Positions 45,115 through 53,967 of a stretch of 64,000 nt of DNA are shown piece after piece; the first letter of the stretch is position 1, and the number at the start of each line of letters is the position of its first letter. The stretch is from Rhizobium sp. R634 (lineage in GTDB: Bacteria; Pseudomonadota; Alphaproteobacteria; Rhizobiales; Rhizobiaceae), in the NCBI RefSeq assembly GCF_002211305.1, contig NZ_LOKW01000001.1, positions 806,001 through 870,000 of the forward strand. The letters are read 5' to 3'. Position numbers and translations under genes: made by a program. The notes under the pieces are model-generated. The model was not told the origin of the DNA, did not search any database, and saw only the letters and a list, made by a program, of their open reading frames with translations.

Positions 45115-46241
45115 CAGAGGCTCCTTTTCCAGAGGTCGGGATTGAAGATCTTGAAGCGGCCGTAGAAGGTTTCGCAGAACAGGATGACGAGGAAGAGCAT
45201 GCCTTGCAGCACCAGCACGGTGGCATCAGGCAGCCCCATGCGGCGCTGGATCAGGCCGCCCGAGGCGTCGATGCCGCCGAGGAGGATCGCCACGGGGATG
45301 ATCGCCAGCGGGTTGTGTCTGGCCAGGAAGGCGACGAGGATGCCGGTATAGCCGTAGCCGGCGGCAAGGGAGGCGTTGGCGCTGCCCTGGACGGCGGCGA
45401 CCTCGATCATGCCGGCAAGCCCGGCGAAGCTGCCGGCGATCGCGGTGAAGCCGGCAATCAGCCGGCCCACGGGCAAGCCTTGGATCTGGGCCGCGCGCAC
45501 GTTGCCGCCGGCAATACGGGCGGCAAAGCCGTAACTCGTCACCTCGATCAGGATCCAGGAGAGAATGCAGGCGACAATGCCGATGACAAGGCCCCAATGC
45601 ACGTCCATGCCGGGGATGTTGCCGAGCATGTACTCAGCAGGCAGCGGTTTGGTCGACGGCTTGTTGAGGCTAGCAGGATCGCGCAGCGGCCCTTCGACGA
45701 ACTGGTTCATCAAGGCGATGGCGATATAGGAGAGCAGCAGCGACGAGATGGTCTCGTTGACGCCGCGGTAGTGGCGCAGGAAACCGGCAAGGCCGATCCA
45801 GATGCCGCCGGCCGCCATGGCGGCAATTCCCATGAGAACGAGCGTCAGCAAGACCGGCGCCGAACCCGCGAGCGGCATGGTCATGGCCGCGGCGGCAACG
45901 CCGCCCAGCACGACCGCTCCTTCCCCGCCGATGATGACGAGGCCGAGGCGGGCGGGCAGGGCGACGCAGAGTGCCGTCAGGAGAAGGGGTGCGGCACGGC
46001 TTAGGCTGTTCTGCACCGAAAACCAGCTGCCGAAGCCGCCGGTATACATGAGCTGGAAAAGCACCACCGGCGACTTGCCGATCGCCAGGATGAACAGGGA
46101 GAAGAGCGCAAGACCGGTCAGGATGGCGGCAAGGCCGATGACAAGAGGTTCGGCTTTTCGCGCGATCCATGCGAGGATGGGGCGCAGCGAAGCCGGGTTT
46201 TCGGCGATGGATATTGCGGGATCATTGGCCTGGACGGTCAT
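45114..46241 (-). CDS. BMP-type ABC importer permease (first subunit)
   Basis: A 375-residue inner-membrane protein (YufP/NupP type), with several predicted segments from about residue 30 (VIGLAAILTGLALFSLFILA). The family motif is GEGAVVLGGVAAAAMTMPL and the later LRHYRGVNETISSLLLSYIA. The ATG at 46241 begins the conserved protein; longer upstream frames lack support. It is coupled to the second permease and follows the binding-protein gene by 20 bases. Confidence 0.92.
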   Translation of the reverse strand: MTVQANDPAISIAENPASLRPILAWIARKAEPLVIGLAAILTGLALFSLFILAIGKSPVVLFQLMYTGGFGSWFSVQNSLSRAAPLLLTALCVALPARLGLVIIGGEGAVVLGGVAAAAMTMPLAGSAPVLLTLVLMGIAAMAAGGIWIGLAGFLRHYRGVNETISSLLLSYIAIALMNQFVEGPLRDPASLNKPSTKPLPAEYMLGNIPGMDVHWGLVIGIVACILSWILIEVTSYGFAARIAGGNVRAAQIQGLPVGRLIAGFTAIAGSFAGLAGMIEVAAVQGSANASLAAGYGYTGILVAFLARHNPLAIIPVAILLGGIDASGGLIQRRMGLPDATVLVLQGMLFLVILFCETFYGRFKIFNPDLWKRSL

Positions 46242-46261
46242 GGCGCTTCTCCCTTTGCGGT

Positions 46262-47389
46262 TTACGCCGTGGACCCGACGACACCTTCGACCAGATAGTT
46301 CATGCTTTCGAGCTCGATCGCGTCTTCGGCGTAGCTCTTGTCGGCGGTCACGACAGTGCTGCCCTTGTTGTCCTTGAGCGGTCCCTTGAAGACCGAGAAG
46401 CCGCCTTTCATCATCTCGGCGTGGGTGGCCTCGAAGGCCTTGCGCCCGCCTTCGGAAACGCCGGGGCCGAGTGCGCTCATCTTGACGAAGCCGTCCTTCA
46501 GGCCGCCGCGCACGAAGTTGCCGAGTTTTTCGCCGGCCTGGGCCTTTTTGACGTAGTCGCTGTAGACGTTGCCCCAGGCCCATTCGGCGCCGGTCAGGTA
46601 CTTCTCGGGCGCGAGCGGGCTCTGGTTGGCGTGATAGCCGCAGACGAAGGCGCCGCGGCCCGCCGCCGTCTCGACCACGACCTTCGGGCTGTCGACATGG
46701 CAGGTGATGACATCGGCGCCCTGATCGACCAACGCGTTGGTGGCTTCGGCTTCCTTGACGGCGAGCGACCATTCGCCGGTGAAGATCACCTGGCAGGTAA
46801 TGGTCGGATCGACGGTGCGTGCGCCGAGCAGGAAGGCATTGATGTTCTGCAGCACCTGCGGGATCGGCTTGGCGGCGACGAAGCCGATCTTCTTGCTTTT
46901 CGTCGTATGGCCGGCCGCGATGCCGTTCAGATACTGGCCCTGAAAGATGTAACCGAAGTAGGAGCCGGTATTGGCCGGGTGCTTGCCCTCCTGCCAGAGA
47001 CCGCCGCAATGGCGGAACTGGGTATCGGGATATTTGGCGGCCATCGCCAGCATGTGCGGATCGAAATAGCCGAAGGAGGTCGGGAAAAGCAGAGCCGCGC
47101 CGTCGAGGTTGATCATCGATTCCATCGTCTTCTGGACGTCGACCGTCTCCGGCACGTTCTCTTCCTCGACGACGGTGACGCCGGGCAGCGCCTTGACGGC
47201 GGCTGCACCCTCGGCATGCGCCTGGTTGTAGCCATAGTCGTCCTTCGGACCGACATAGATGAATCCGACGGTAAGGGCGCTCTGGGCAAGGGCGCGCGAG
47301 GATAGGAGGCCGGGTGCGGCGCCGGCGAGGGCGGCAGCGGCAGAAGCCTGAAGAAAATTGCGGCGGTTCATGGAAAGGAGTTTGGTCAT
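46262..47389 (-). CDS. BMP family ABC importer binding protein, Tat-exported
   Basis: A 375-residue BMP/Med-type binding protein. The signal peptide has a twin-arginine motif (NRRNFLQASAAAALAG) and a cleavage site near ALAQS, so it is exported folded by Tat. Mature features are VGFIYVGPKDDYGYNQAHAE and CHVDSPKVVVETA. The family binds nucleosides, purines and some ureides. The ATG at 47389 follows a GGGAG site. It is the first gene of the BMP-biuH operon and faces the GntR gene across a control region with repeated AAGTGTATGCAA. Confidence 0.9.
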   Translation of the reverse strand: MTKLLSMNRRNFLQASAAAALAGAAPGLLSSRALAQSALTVGFIYVGPKDDYGYNQAHAEGAAAVKALPGVTVVEEENVPETVDVQKTMESMINLDGAALLFPTSFGYFDPHMLAMAAKYPDTQFRHCGGLWQEGKHPANTGSYFGYIFQGQYLNGIAAGHTTKSKKIGFVAAKPIPQVLQNINAFLLGARTVDPTITCQVIFTGEWSLAVKEAEATNALVDQGADVITCHVDSPKVVVETAAGRGAFVCGYHANQSPLAPEKYLTGAEWAWGNVYSDYVKKAQAGEKLGNFVRGGLKDGFVKMSALGPGVSEGGRKAFEATHAEMMKGGFSVFKGPLKDNKGSTVVTADKSYAEDAIELESMNYLVEGVVGSTA

Positions 47390-47701
47390 TGGAATGCTCC
47401 CCTTATGGCGGTTCTGCCGGTGCATTGGTTACGGGGAAGTGTATGCAACTGATGTGCCAGATATTAAGGGATTGATTTTTCAACGGCAATTTTAAAGCCG
47501 CTCGACGGGTGTCGTAAGTGTATGCAATTTCATCGATTCAAAGTATAAAATTTATGCAAAGCCTATAAAGTTGGCTGAAATTCCACGTGACAAAGAAAGT
47601 GAGCTTGTTTCCAGCCGCGGATTAATTCAGTTTTTCAAATGAAAACAATGTATTGTTTCCGTATTTGACTTTGTTTCGCGGACAATGCATGTGTATGCAG
47701 C
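47390..47701. promoter_or_regulatory. divergent control region with repeated GntR operator-like motif
   Basis: This 312-base AT-rich space contains an exact 12-base repeat, AAGTGTATGCAA, at 47437-47448 and 47516-47527, and a third related site TGCATGTGTATGCA at 47686-47699 directly before the GntR start. The shared core is TGTATGCA. The arrangement fits autorepression of the GntR gene and ligand-dependent control of the importer-hydrolase operon. Confidence 0.6.
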
Positions 47702-48418
47702 ATGACCAAGGACCAGAGTGACCCATCGAAGCAGATCCGGCGCCGGGAGATCATCCGGGCAGGAACGACTGTCGAGCAGATGGTGCGGGCAATCGCCGAC
47801 ATGATCGTGACCGGGCAGATGCTGCCGGGTGACAAGCTCGACGAAATTTCGCTGGCAGCCCGTTTCGAAGTGTCGCGCACCCCGGTCCGTGAGGCGCTCC
47901 GGGAGCTCGGAGCGATGGGGCTTGTCGAACGCGAACCGAACCGCAGCGCCGTCGTCACCAATGTGACGGAAACTTATCTGCATTCGATGTTCGAGGCGAT
48001 GGCGGAGCTCGAGGGCATTTGCGCGCGGCTTTCCGCCGAGCGGATGACGATCGAAGAACGGCGCCTGTTGGAAATCGAGCACCGCGCCTCGGCCCGGCTC
48101 GTGCGCCAGGGTGCCGACGAAGAATATGCTGCCTATAACACCGAATTTCACAGCCGGCTTTATCGCGGCTCGCACAACGAGCACATTTATGAGCTGGTAA
48201 CGCAGAGCAGGGCCCGGCTTGCGCCCTTTCGTCGAGCGCAGTTCCGGCTGTCCGGCCGGCTGGCGAAATCCTATGACGAGCATGACGTGATCGTGACCGC
48301 GATCATGCGAGCGGATGGCGCGGCCGCCGCGCGCGCCGCCTATGCGCATGTGGAAATCGTCAGCGATGCCAGCGCCGTCTTTGCGGCCGCTGCCGAGCGG
48401 AAAGAGCGCGGCGTTTGA
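47702..48418 (+). CDS. GntR family regulator (FadR/FCD subfamily)
   Basis: A 238-residue regulator. The winged helix (about 22-88) reads IADMIVTGQMLPGDKLDEIS then VSRTPVREALRELGAMGLVE. The all-helical FCD effector domain supplies the metal-binding Asp/His set (YNTEFHSRLYRGSHNEHIYE and the later HVEIV). FCD members sense carboxylates or small nitrogen compounds. It is divergent from the BMP-biuH operon, next to the repeated TGTATGCA sites, and upstream of the RidA-like gene, so it is the likely local repressor. Confidence 0.88.
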   Translation: MTKDQSDPSKQIRRREIIRAGTTVEQMVRAIADMIVTGQMLPGDKLDEISLAARFEVSRTPVREALRELGAMGLVEREPNRSAVVTNVTETYLHSMFEAMAELEGICARLSAERMTIEERRLLEIEHRASARLVRQGADEEYAAYNTEFHSRLYRGSHNEHIYELVTQSRARLAPFRRAQFRLSGRLAKSYDEHDVIVTAIMRADGAAAARAAYAHVEIVSDASAVFAAAAERKERGV

Positions 48419-48533
48419 CGTCGGAGAGGGGTGCCCAGGAGTAGGCGGAAACCGCCCTTTGCATCCTTTCCTGTCCTTGTTAGTCAACTAGATGGGAACG
48501 ATGCTTAGTGTTCCGCTTCAGCAGGAAGTGCCG

Positions 48534-48923
48534 ATGAAGAAGATTTTCAATCCGCCGTCCGTCCGCCGTCCATTTGGAAATTACAATCACGGGCTGCTGG
48601 TGCCGCCAGGGGCTTCGTTGCTCGTCGTTTCAGGCCAGCTCGGCATCGGTCTCGACGAAAAGGTGCCGGAAGATATCGGCAAACAGGCGGAGCTTTGTTT
48701 CGAAGCGATCAAGGCCATTCTCGCCGATGCGGACATGAGTTTTGCGGATGTCATCCGCATTTCGGCATTCGTGACGAAGCGTGAGGATTTTCCGGCCTAT
48801 ATGGCGGTGCGCGATCGCTATACGCTCGATCCGAAGCCGGTCTCGACGTTGATCATCGTCGGCGGGTTCACCCGGCCGGAATTCCTCGTCGAAGTCGAGG
48901 TCACCGCCGCCAAAATATTGTGA
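48534..48923 (+). CDS. RidA/YjgF-family protein
   Basis: A 129-residue protein with the chorismate-mutase-like fold of the RidA family (GNYNHGLLVPPGASLLVVSG, ELCFEAIKAILADADMSF, FTRPEFLVEVEVTA). The Arg that binds the carboxylate of imine substrates in canonical RidA (the P-A-R-S motif) is replaced; the segment reads KPVSTLIIV. It is therefore probably not an ordinary 2-iminoacid deaminase but one of the Rid subgroups found in catabolic operons, such as those of pyrimidine and ureide degradation. The ATG at 48534 was chosen over 48492. Confidence 0.8.
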   Translation: MKKIFNPPSVRRPFGNYNHGLLVPPGASLLVVSGQLGIGLDEKVPEDIGKQAELCFEAIKAILADADMSFADVIRISAFVTKREDFPAYMAVRDRYTLDPKPVSTLIIVGGFTRPEFLVEVEVTAAKIL

Positions 48924-48932
48924 TGACGCGTG

Positions 48933-49514
48933 TCAGAACCGTTCCATCGCCATCTGCACCTTTTCCAGAAACCGCGCCCGTGTTTCAGGCGTGCAATTGT
49001 TCATGTCGTAATGAGCAAGGAAGGTGACCGGCCGAAGCGGATTGATCTGCGCCCTCAGCACGCGCTTGACGATCCTCTTCGGCGGGTTGCCGGCCACGAA
49101 GGCGCGGAATGGGGTTGCGCCGTAGGTCAGCACGGCGGCGAGCTTGGTGATATGGCGCAACCGCGATTCCACCTTGCCGTCGACGAGTTCGAAAGAGACG
49201 CCCGGGAGCCAGACACGATCGAAATAGCCCTTGAGGATTGCCGGGAAACCGAAATTCCAGACAGGCGTCACCAGCACCAGTCCTTCGGCCTGTTTCAGCC
49301 GATCGACATAGGGCTTCACCAGTGCGGTATTGCCGGGATAGTCGTGATAGGCGAGCCGGTCGTTGCGTGACAGCACGGGATCGAATTTCTCGGCATAGAG
49401 ATCGCAGGCATCCACCTCGTGACCGGCTTTGCGAAGGCTTTCCAGCGTCTGTTTGTAAAGCGCCTTACCGTAGCTTTCCTCGACCGGATGCGAGTGAAGG
49501 ACGAGAACTCTCAT
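48933..49514 (-). CDS. flavodoxin-fold NAD(P)H:quinone reductase-like protein
   Basis: A 193-residue NQO1/KefF-type FMN or FAD protein. It opens VLVLHSHPVEESYGKALYKQ; the flavin-contacting stretch is LVLVTPVWNFGFPAILKGYF then DRVWLPGVSFEL. It should reduce a quinone, nitro or azo group with NAD(P)H. The start overlaps the stop of the FAD-linked oxidase gene by 4 bases, so the two are made together. It is convergent with the RidA-like gene. Its role in the nitrogen cluster may be to supply reduced flavin or to reduce an N-containing ring. Confidence 0.88.
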   Translation of the reverse strand: MRVLVLHSHPVEESYGKALYKQTLESLRKAGHEVDACDLYAEKFDPVLSRNDRLAYHDYPGNTALVKPYVDRLKQAEGLVLVTPVWNFGFPAILKGYFDRVWLPGVSFELVDGKVESRLRHITKLAAVLTYGATPFRAFVAGNPPKRIVKRVLRAQINPLRPVTFLAHYDMNNCTPETRARFLEKVQMAMERF

Positions 49515-50920
49515 GAGGCCCCCATGACGCTCGCAAGCCCTGGGAAGAGATAGTTCTTGCCGGCATCGAAATCGAAATCGGGGTTCTCCCAGGCGATCAT
49601 CTTGCCGGGATTGAGGAGCCCCCTCGGGTCGGTCTCGTGCTTGAAGGCGAGCTGCACCTTGTCGGTGCGTTTCATGCCGCCTTCCTCGAGCGTGTATCGG
49701 TGCGGATTGAAGATCGGGCAGCCGTGATCCTGATGGATCCTGATGATCTCCTCGAGGCGTTCCTCCGAGGTATAGCGCACCAACGGCAGGCCGGAGCACT
49801 GGATCTGCCCGTCGAACCTGATGAATTCGAGATGGCCCGGCACTTCGTCCCCGAAGATCTCGACCATCTTGGCGACCTTGGCCACGTGATCCGGCCCCGG
49901 ATACTGAACCTGCAGATAGGTGAAGTTGGGATCGACCTTCAGGGCGCGCAGCGTCGTGTGGTTCCAGGCAAGCTCATAGGCATGCGGAATGCCCTTCATG
50001 CTTTCGACCGTATCGGATCGGAAGATGACCTCGCCCTTGTGCGCGGCGGCGAAGGCCAGGAACGCGTCCATTGAATGCGGCGCGATCATCAGCACCACCA
50101 CCGACTGGCCCTTGCGAATATAGGGTTTGTGGCGGGTGAAATAATCATGCGGTATGGGTGCGGCGATCGGCGCGATCTCCTTGACGAGGATGCCGTTGCA
50201 TTTGGCGAGCGCATCCGAGAAGCGTACGGCGGCCATGAAGTCGTCGTAACCGACGAGCACGTCGACCCAGTCATAGGCTGGCGCCAGCGGCATTTCGATC
50301 TCGGTGATGATGCCGTTGGTGCCATAGGCATGGCTGACCTTCTGCAGGTCCCAGCCGGTGAGGTCGAGCACGCGCGGTTCGGCTTCCATGGTGACGACGC
50401 GCAGGCGCAGAATATTGCCGAGATCGCGCAGGCCGCCCCAGGTGATCGAGCCGACCCCACCGGAGCCGCCGGCGATGAAACCGCCGACGGTCGCCGTCTG
50501 CGCCGTCGACGGATGGAAGCGCAGCTCCTGGCCGGAATGGGCCTTGGTCTGCCTGTCAAGCTGGGCAATCACGATGCCAGGTTCGCAGATCACCCGGCCG
50601 GGATGGATTTCCTTGACCTTGTCCATGCCGGCAAGGTTCAGGACGATGCCGCCGGAAAGCGGCATGGCCTGGCCGTAATTGCCGGTGCCGGCGCCGCGCG
50701 GCGTTACCGGCACGCCATGGGCGAAAGCCACTTTCAGCGTGCGGATGACCTCTTCCTCGGTCTTCGGGGTAACCACGAGGTCGGCCGTCACATTGTCGAG
50801 CTGCGCCTTCAGGATCGGCGAATACCAGTAGAAGTCCCGGCTCTTCTGGCGCACCAGCGCCGGATTGTCCTCGACGGCGATGCCTTCGAGTTCCTTCTTG
50901 ATCGTCTGATAATCCGGCAT
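49511..50920 (-). CDS. FAD-linked oxidase (GlcD/VAO family)
   Basis: A 469-residue flavoprotein. The PCMH-type FAD domain (about 40-215) contains TPRGAGTGNYGQAMPLSGGI, the pyrophosphate loop, and TVGGFIAGGSGGVGSITWGG. The C-terminal FAD-oxidase domain ends GLLNPGKMIAWENP. GlcD-type relatives oxidise hydroxy acids, and others oxidise phenols or amines. The ATG at 50920 follows two bases after the stop of the amidohydrolase gene. Coupling to a deaminase and a flavin reductase indicates a ring or side-chain oxidation of a nitrogen compound, substrate unknown. Confidence 0.88.
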   Translation of the reverse strand: MPDYQTIKKELEGIAVEDNPALVRQKSRDFYWYSPILKAQLDNVTADLVVTPKTEEEVIRTLKVAFAHGVPVTPRGAGTGNYGQAMPLSGGIVLNLAGMDKVKEIHPGRVICEPGIVIAQLDRQTKAHSGQELRFHPSTAQTATVGGFIAGGSGGVGSITWGGLRDLGNILRLRVVTMEAEPRVLDLTGWDLQKVSHAYGTNGIITEIEMPLAPAYDWVDVLVGYDDFMAAVRFSDALAKCNGILVKEIAPIAAPIPHDYFTRHKPYIRKGQSVVVLMIAPHSMDAFLAFAAAHKGEVIFRSDTVESMKGIPHAYELAWNHTTLRALKVDPNFTYLQVQYPGPDHVAKVAKMVEIFGDEVPGHLEFIRFDGQIQCSGLPLVRYTSEERLEEIIRIHQDHGCPIFNPHRYTLEEGGMKRTDKVQLAFKHETDPRGLLNPGKMIAWENPDFDFDAGKNYLFPGLASVMGAS

Positions 50921-50921
50921 G

Positions 50922-52235
50922 TCAGGCTCCAACGACGCTGTCGAGTTCACGATAGTCCGGCAGGCTGCGGTCGATCACCTTGCCGCGGCGAAGGACGACG
51001 CGGTCTGACTGCGGACGGGAAAGAAATTCGCTCCAGCGCCTGGCGCTGAAGAGCACGAGATCGGCCGGGGCTCCGACGGCGATGCGGCCCATATCGGAGC
51101 GGCCGAGAATATCGGCGGGCGAAGTGGTGACGATGCGCGCGGCCGTATCCAATGGGTGATCGAGATGCAGGATGCGCACCGCCTCGCGGAATACCTCCAC
51201 CGGGTCCAGATCGCCGTAGGCGTAGAAGGGGTCGCGGGTATTGTCGGAGGCGACCGCCGTTGCCACACCGGCCGCGGCCAGTTCCTTGAAGAGAGTAATG
51301 CCGCGCCAGCGCGGTGTCCGGCCGGGGTAGCGGTCCTGCAGATACATGTTGCACATCGGCAGCGAGACGATGGAAATGCCGGCCTTTGCAACGAGCTCGA
51401 CCGTGCGCTTTGCGGCCTCCTCGTCCTGGCGGGCGAGCGAGCAGCAATGGCCGGCCGTTACCTGGCCTTCGAACCGGTTGCGCAGCACGGCCTCGGCAAT
51501 CGCCTTCAAGGTCTCGGCAGCGGGATCGTCGGTCTCGTCGACGTGGAGGTCGACATCGAGGCCGTTGTCGGCGGCAGCCCTGAAAAGCACGTCGAGCTGG
51601 CTGTCGAGATCGGCGGTCATCCGGCTGACGCCGCCGATCAGTCCGCCTTTTTCGCGTACGACAGCAACCAGGTCGGCGAAAAAGGCCGCATCCGCCATAT
51701 TTTCCATCGGGAAGAGCGCTACAGCCTGCAGCGCGATCCGGTCCTTCCATGCCTCGCGCATCTCGGCAAAAACCTCGAAGGAAATGCGGTGCTGCGGCGC
51801 CAGCGAGTCGAGATGCGTGCGGATCAGGCTGGTGCCGTGCGCATAGGCCGAGCGCAGCGAAAATTCCATGCGTTTCCAGACATCCGCCGCTGACCAGTTC
51901 GCTTCGCGGTCCGTGCGCACGGCCTCCAGCGCGCCCATGAAAGTGCCGTCCGCATTGGCGTTGCGCGGCCAGATATGCCCCTTGTCGAGGTGCGTGTGCA
52001 TGTCGGCGAAACACGGCCAGACCATGCCCTCCTTCAGGTCGGATCTCGCGAATTCCGCCGGCGTTTCGCCCGCCGGCAGCAGTGCGGAGATGACGCCATT
52101 GGTGATGACGATATCGGCCTTGATCAGACCTTCGACGGCAGGCGCGTCAAATCCGACGGTGGCGGCGGCGGGAAGCGTCGCGTTGCACAGTGCGAAGCGG
52201 CCGGCATTGGGCGGAGAGATGAAGGGATAGGTCAT
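50922..52235 (-). CDS. cytosine deaminase-like amidohydrolase (CodA type)
   Basis: A 437-residue metal-dependent amidohydrolase. The metal ligands are evident: HTHLDKGHIWP (HxH), DLHVDETDD, VTAGHCCSLA (His) and ASDNTRDPFYAYGDLD (Asp). This SDNTRDPFY pattern is that of CodA and related deaminases of cytosine, creatinine, isoguanine and 5-azacytosine. It removes ammonia from an exocyclic C-NH2 or ring imine. It is in one operon with an NMT1/THI5-type importer (a class used for pyrimidine-like compounds), an FAD oxidase and a flavin reductase. Confidence 0.88.
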   Translation of the reverse strand: MTYPFISPPNAGRFALCNATLPAAATVGFDAPAVEGLIKADIVITNGVISALLPAGETPAEFARSDLKEGMVWPCFADMHTHLDKGHIWPRNANADGTFMGALEAVRTDREANWSAADVWKRMEFSLRSAYAHGTSLIRTHLDSLAPQHRISFEVFAEMREAWKDRIALQAVALFPMENMADAAFFADLVAVVREKGGLIGGVSRMTADLDSQLDVLFRAAADNGLDVDLHVDETDDPAAETLKAIAEAVLRNRFEGQVTAGHCCSLARQDEEAAKRTVELVAKAGISIVSLPMCNMYLQDRYPGRTPRWRGITLFKELAAAGVATAVASDNTRDPFYAYGDLDPVEVFREAVRILHLDHPLDTAARIVTTSPADILGRSDMGRIAVGAPADLVLFSARRWSEFLSRPQSDRVVLRRGKVIDRSLPDYRELDSVVGA

Positions 52236-53071
52236 CAGTTTTCCCGTTTCAGGCTGCTCTCGTGCCAGCGGTGCAGGGCAAGCCAGGAAATGAACGAGGT
52301 GAGGGCAAAGATCGCGACGCCGAGAAGCGAAAGCATCAGCAGCGCGGCGAAGAGGCGGGGGATGTTGAGCCGGTACTGAGCTTCGAGAAGCCGGAAGGCG
52401 AGCCCGGAACCCGCACCCGCCGATCCTGCCGCAAATTCCGCGACGACGGCGGCAATCAGCGCCAGGCCGCCGCCGATCCTAAGGCCTGTCATGAAATAGG
52501 GCTGGGCGGCGGGCAGCTTGAGATAGAGCAGTGTCTGCCAGCGGGAGGCGCCGTAGAGTTCGAAGAGATTGATGAGATTGTGGTCGACGCTTTTCAGCCC
52601 CTGGACCATGTTCGACAGGATCGGAAAGAAGGCGACGAGGAAGGCGCAGATCAAAAGCGCCACCTGCGTCGAGGGCGCATAGATCAGGATCAGCGGCGAG
52701 ATCGCGACGATCGGCGTCACCTGCAGAATGACCGCGAGCGGATAGAAGGCGAGTTCGATCCAGCGCGATTGCACGAGGAAGATCGCAAAGCCGACGCCGC
52801 CGACAAGTGCCAGCATCAGCGACAGGAAGGTGATTTTGGTGGTGACCCAGAAGGCGGGCGCAAGCGTGGCCCAGTCGGTCACGAAGGCGTTCGCCACAGC
52901 CGCTGGCCCCGGCAGGATATAAGGCGGCACGTCTGACAGTTTCACATAGGCGTACCAGATCAGAAGGAGGAGAGCGATGACGAGCAATGGAACGGCGATC
53001 CGCAAGGCGAGATCGCGGCGCCTGGCGCTCGCGGCATCCGGATGGGGCGATGCGCCGGTCTCGTCGCTCAT
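52235..53071 (-). CDS. NMT1/THI5-system ABC importer permease (SsuC/TauC type)
   Basis: A 278-residue inner-membrane protein with six predicted segments (first near LALRIAVPLLVIALLLLIWY). The EAA loop reads ELYGASRWQTLLYLKLPAAQ then PYFMTGLRIGGGLALIAAVV, as in SsuC/TauC/ThiX permeases. Start and stop overlap the ATPase gene upstream and the amidohydrolase gene downstream, so all are translated together. Confidence 0.9.
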   Translation of the reverse strand: MSDETGASPHPDAASARRRDLALRIAVPLLVIALLLLIWYAYVKLSDVPPYILPGPAAVANAFVTDWATLAPAFWVTTKITFLSLMLALVGGVGFAIFLVQSRWIELAFYPLAVILQVTPIVAISPLILIYAPSTQVALLICAFLVAFFPILSNMVQGLKSVDHNLINLFELYGASRWQTLLYLKLPAAQPYFMTGLRIGGGLALIAAVVAEFAAGSAGAGSGLAFRLLEAQYRLNIPRLFAALLMLSLLGVAIFALTSFISWLALHRWHESSLKREN

Positions 53072-53895
53072 CAATGATCTCCAGCCGAATTGATTGCGCC
53101 GATGAGCGAATGGGAGACCGTCTCGCAGGCCTTCCTGTATTCTTCGGAACTGCGGTAATAGGCATCGCGCTCCAGGCTGGTCGTTAGCGGGACGTCTGCG
53201 TGCACCCGGCCGGGCCTTGCCTTCATCACGACGATGCGGTTCGAGAGATAGGCCGACTCGAAGACGGAATGGGTGACGAAGATGACGGTGATGCCGGTCG
53301 TCTTCCAGAGCCGCAGCACGTCGTCGTTGAGCTTCTGACGGGTGATTTCGTCGAGTGCGGCGAAGGGCTCGTCCATCAGCAGAAGTTTCGGTTTCGTCAC
53401 CAGCGCGCGGGCGATCGAGACCCGCATCCTCATGCCGCCGGAAAGTTCGCGCGGATAGGCCTTGGCGAAATCCTGCAGACCGACCGTGGTCAGTACATCC
53501 ATGATCCGCTTGGAGGCTGCCGCTTTCGAAACACGCCTCAGCCTCAGCGGCAGGTGGACATTGTCGAATACGTTCTTCCAGGGCATCAGCGTTGGCTCCT
53601 GGAAGACGAAGCCGATATCGCCCTCCGGCAGGCCTTTCGAATTGATGCGCGAACTCGGCCAGTCGATCGCCCCCGATGTCGCGTCGCCGAGGCCGGCGAT
53701 GATGCGCAGCGCCGTCGACTTGCCGCAGCCGGAAGGGCCGAGGAGGCTGACGAATTCGCCGCTTTCGACGGTGAGTGACATGTCCGAAAGTGCGACGGTT
53801 CCGCTGGAAAAGACCTTCGAAACCGAGCGCATGACGACCAGTGGCCGCTTGCGCGTCTCTTGCGGGAATACGGCCTGGGCTTCTGCTAACGGCAT
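53071..53895 (-). CDS. NMT1/THI5-system ABC importer ATPase (SsuB/TauB type)
   Basis: A 274-residue ATPase. Walker A LLGPSGCGKSTALR is near residue 52, Q-loop VFQEPTLMPW, signature ELSGGMRMRVSIARAL, Walker B LLLMDEPFAALDE, switch His VTHSVFE. This variety (TauB/SsuB) powers uptake of sulphonates, nitrate-like ions, pyrimidine precursors and other small compounds. Coupled by an ATGA overlap to its permease; 72 bases separate it from the binding-protein gene. Confidence 0.92.
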   Translation of the reverse strand: MPLAEAQAVFPQETRKRPLVVMRSVSKVFSSGTVALSDMSLTVESGEFVSLLGPSGCGKSTALRIIAGLGDATSGAIDWPSSRINSKGLPEGDIGFVFQEPTLMPWKNVFDNVHLPLRLRRVSKAAASKRIMDVLTTVGLQDFAKAYPRELSGGMRMRVSIARALVTKPKLLLMDEPFAALDEITRQKLNDDVLRLWKTTGITVIFVTHSVFESAYLSNRIVVMKARPGRVHADVPLTTSLERDAYYRSSEEYRKACETVSHSLIGAINSAGDH

Positions 53896-53967
53896 TGCCT
53901 GTCTCGTTCATGCGGGAAGTTGCAATCCGCCGCGACCCGCGGCGGATCATTGGGGGGTGCGGCCAGC

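Noticed and set aside
42526..45165. A very long (879-codon) open frame on the plus strand opposite biuH, formamidase and a permease
   Set aside because: It is the third-position shadow of well-supported minus-strand genes; the translation is rich in Asp/Arg/Gly/His with no domain.
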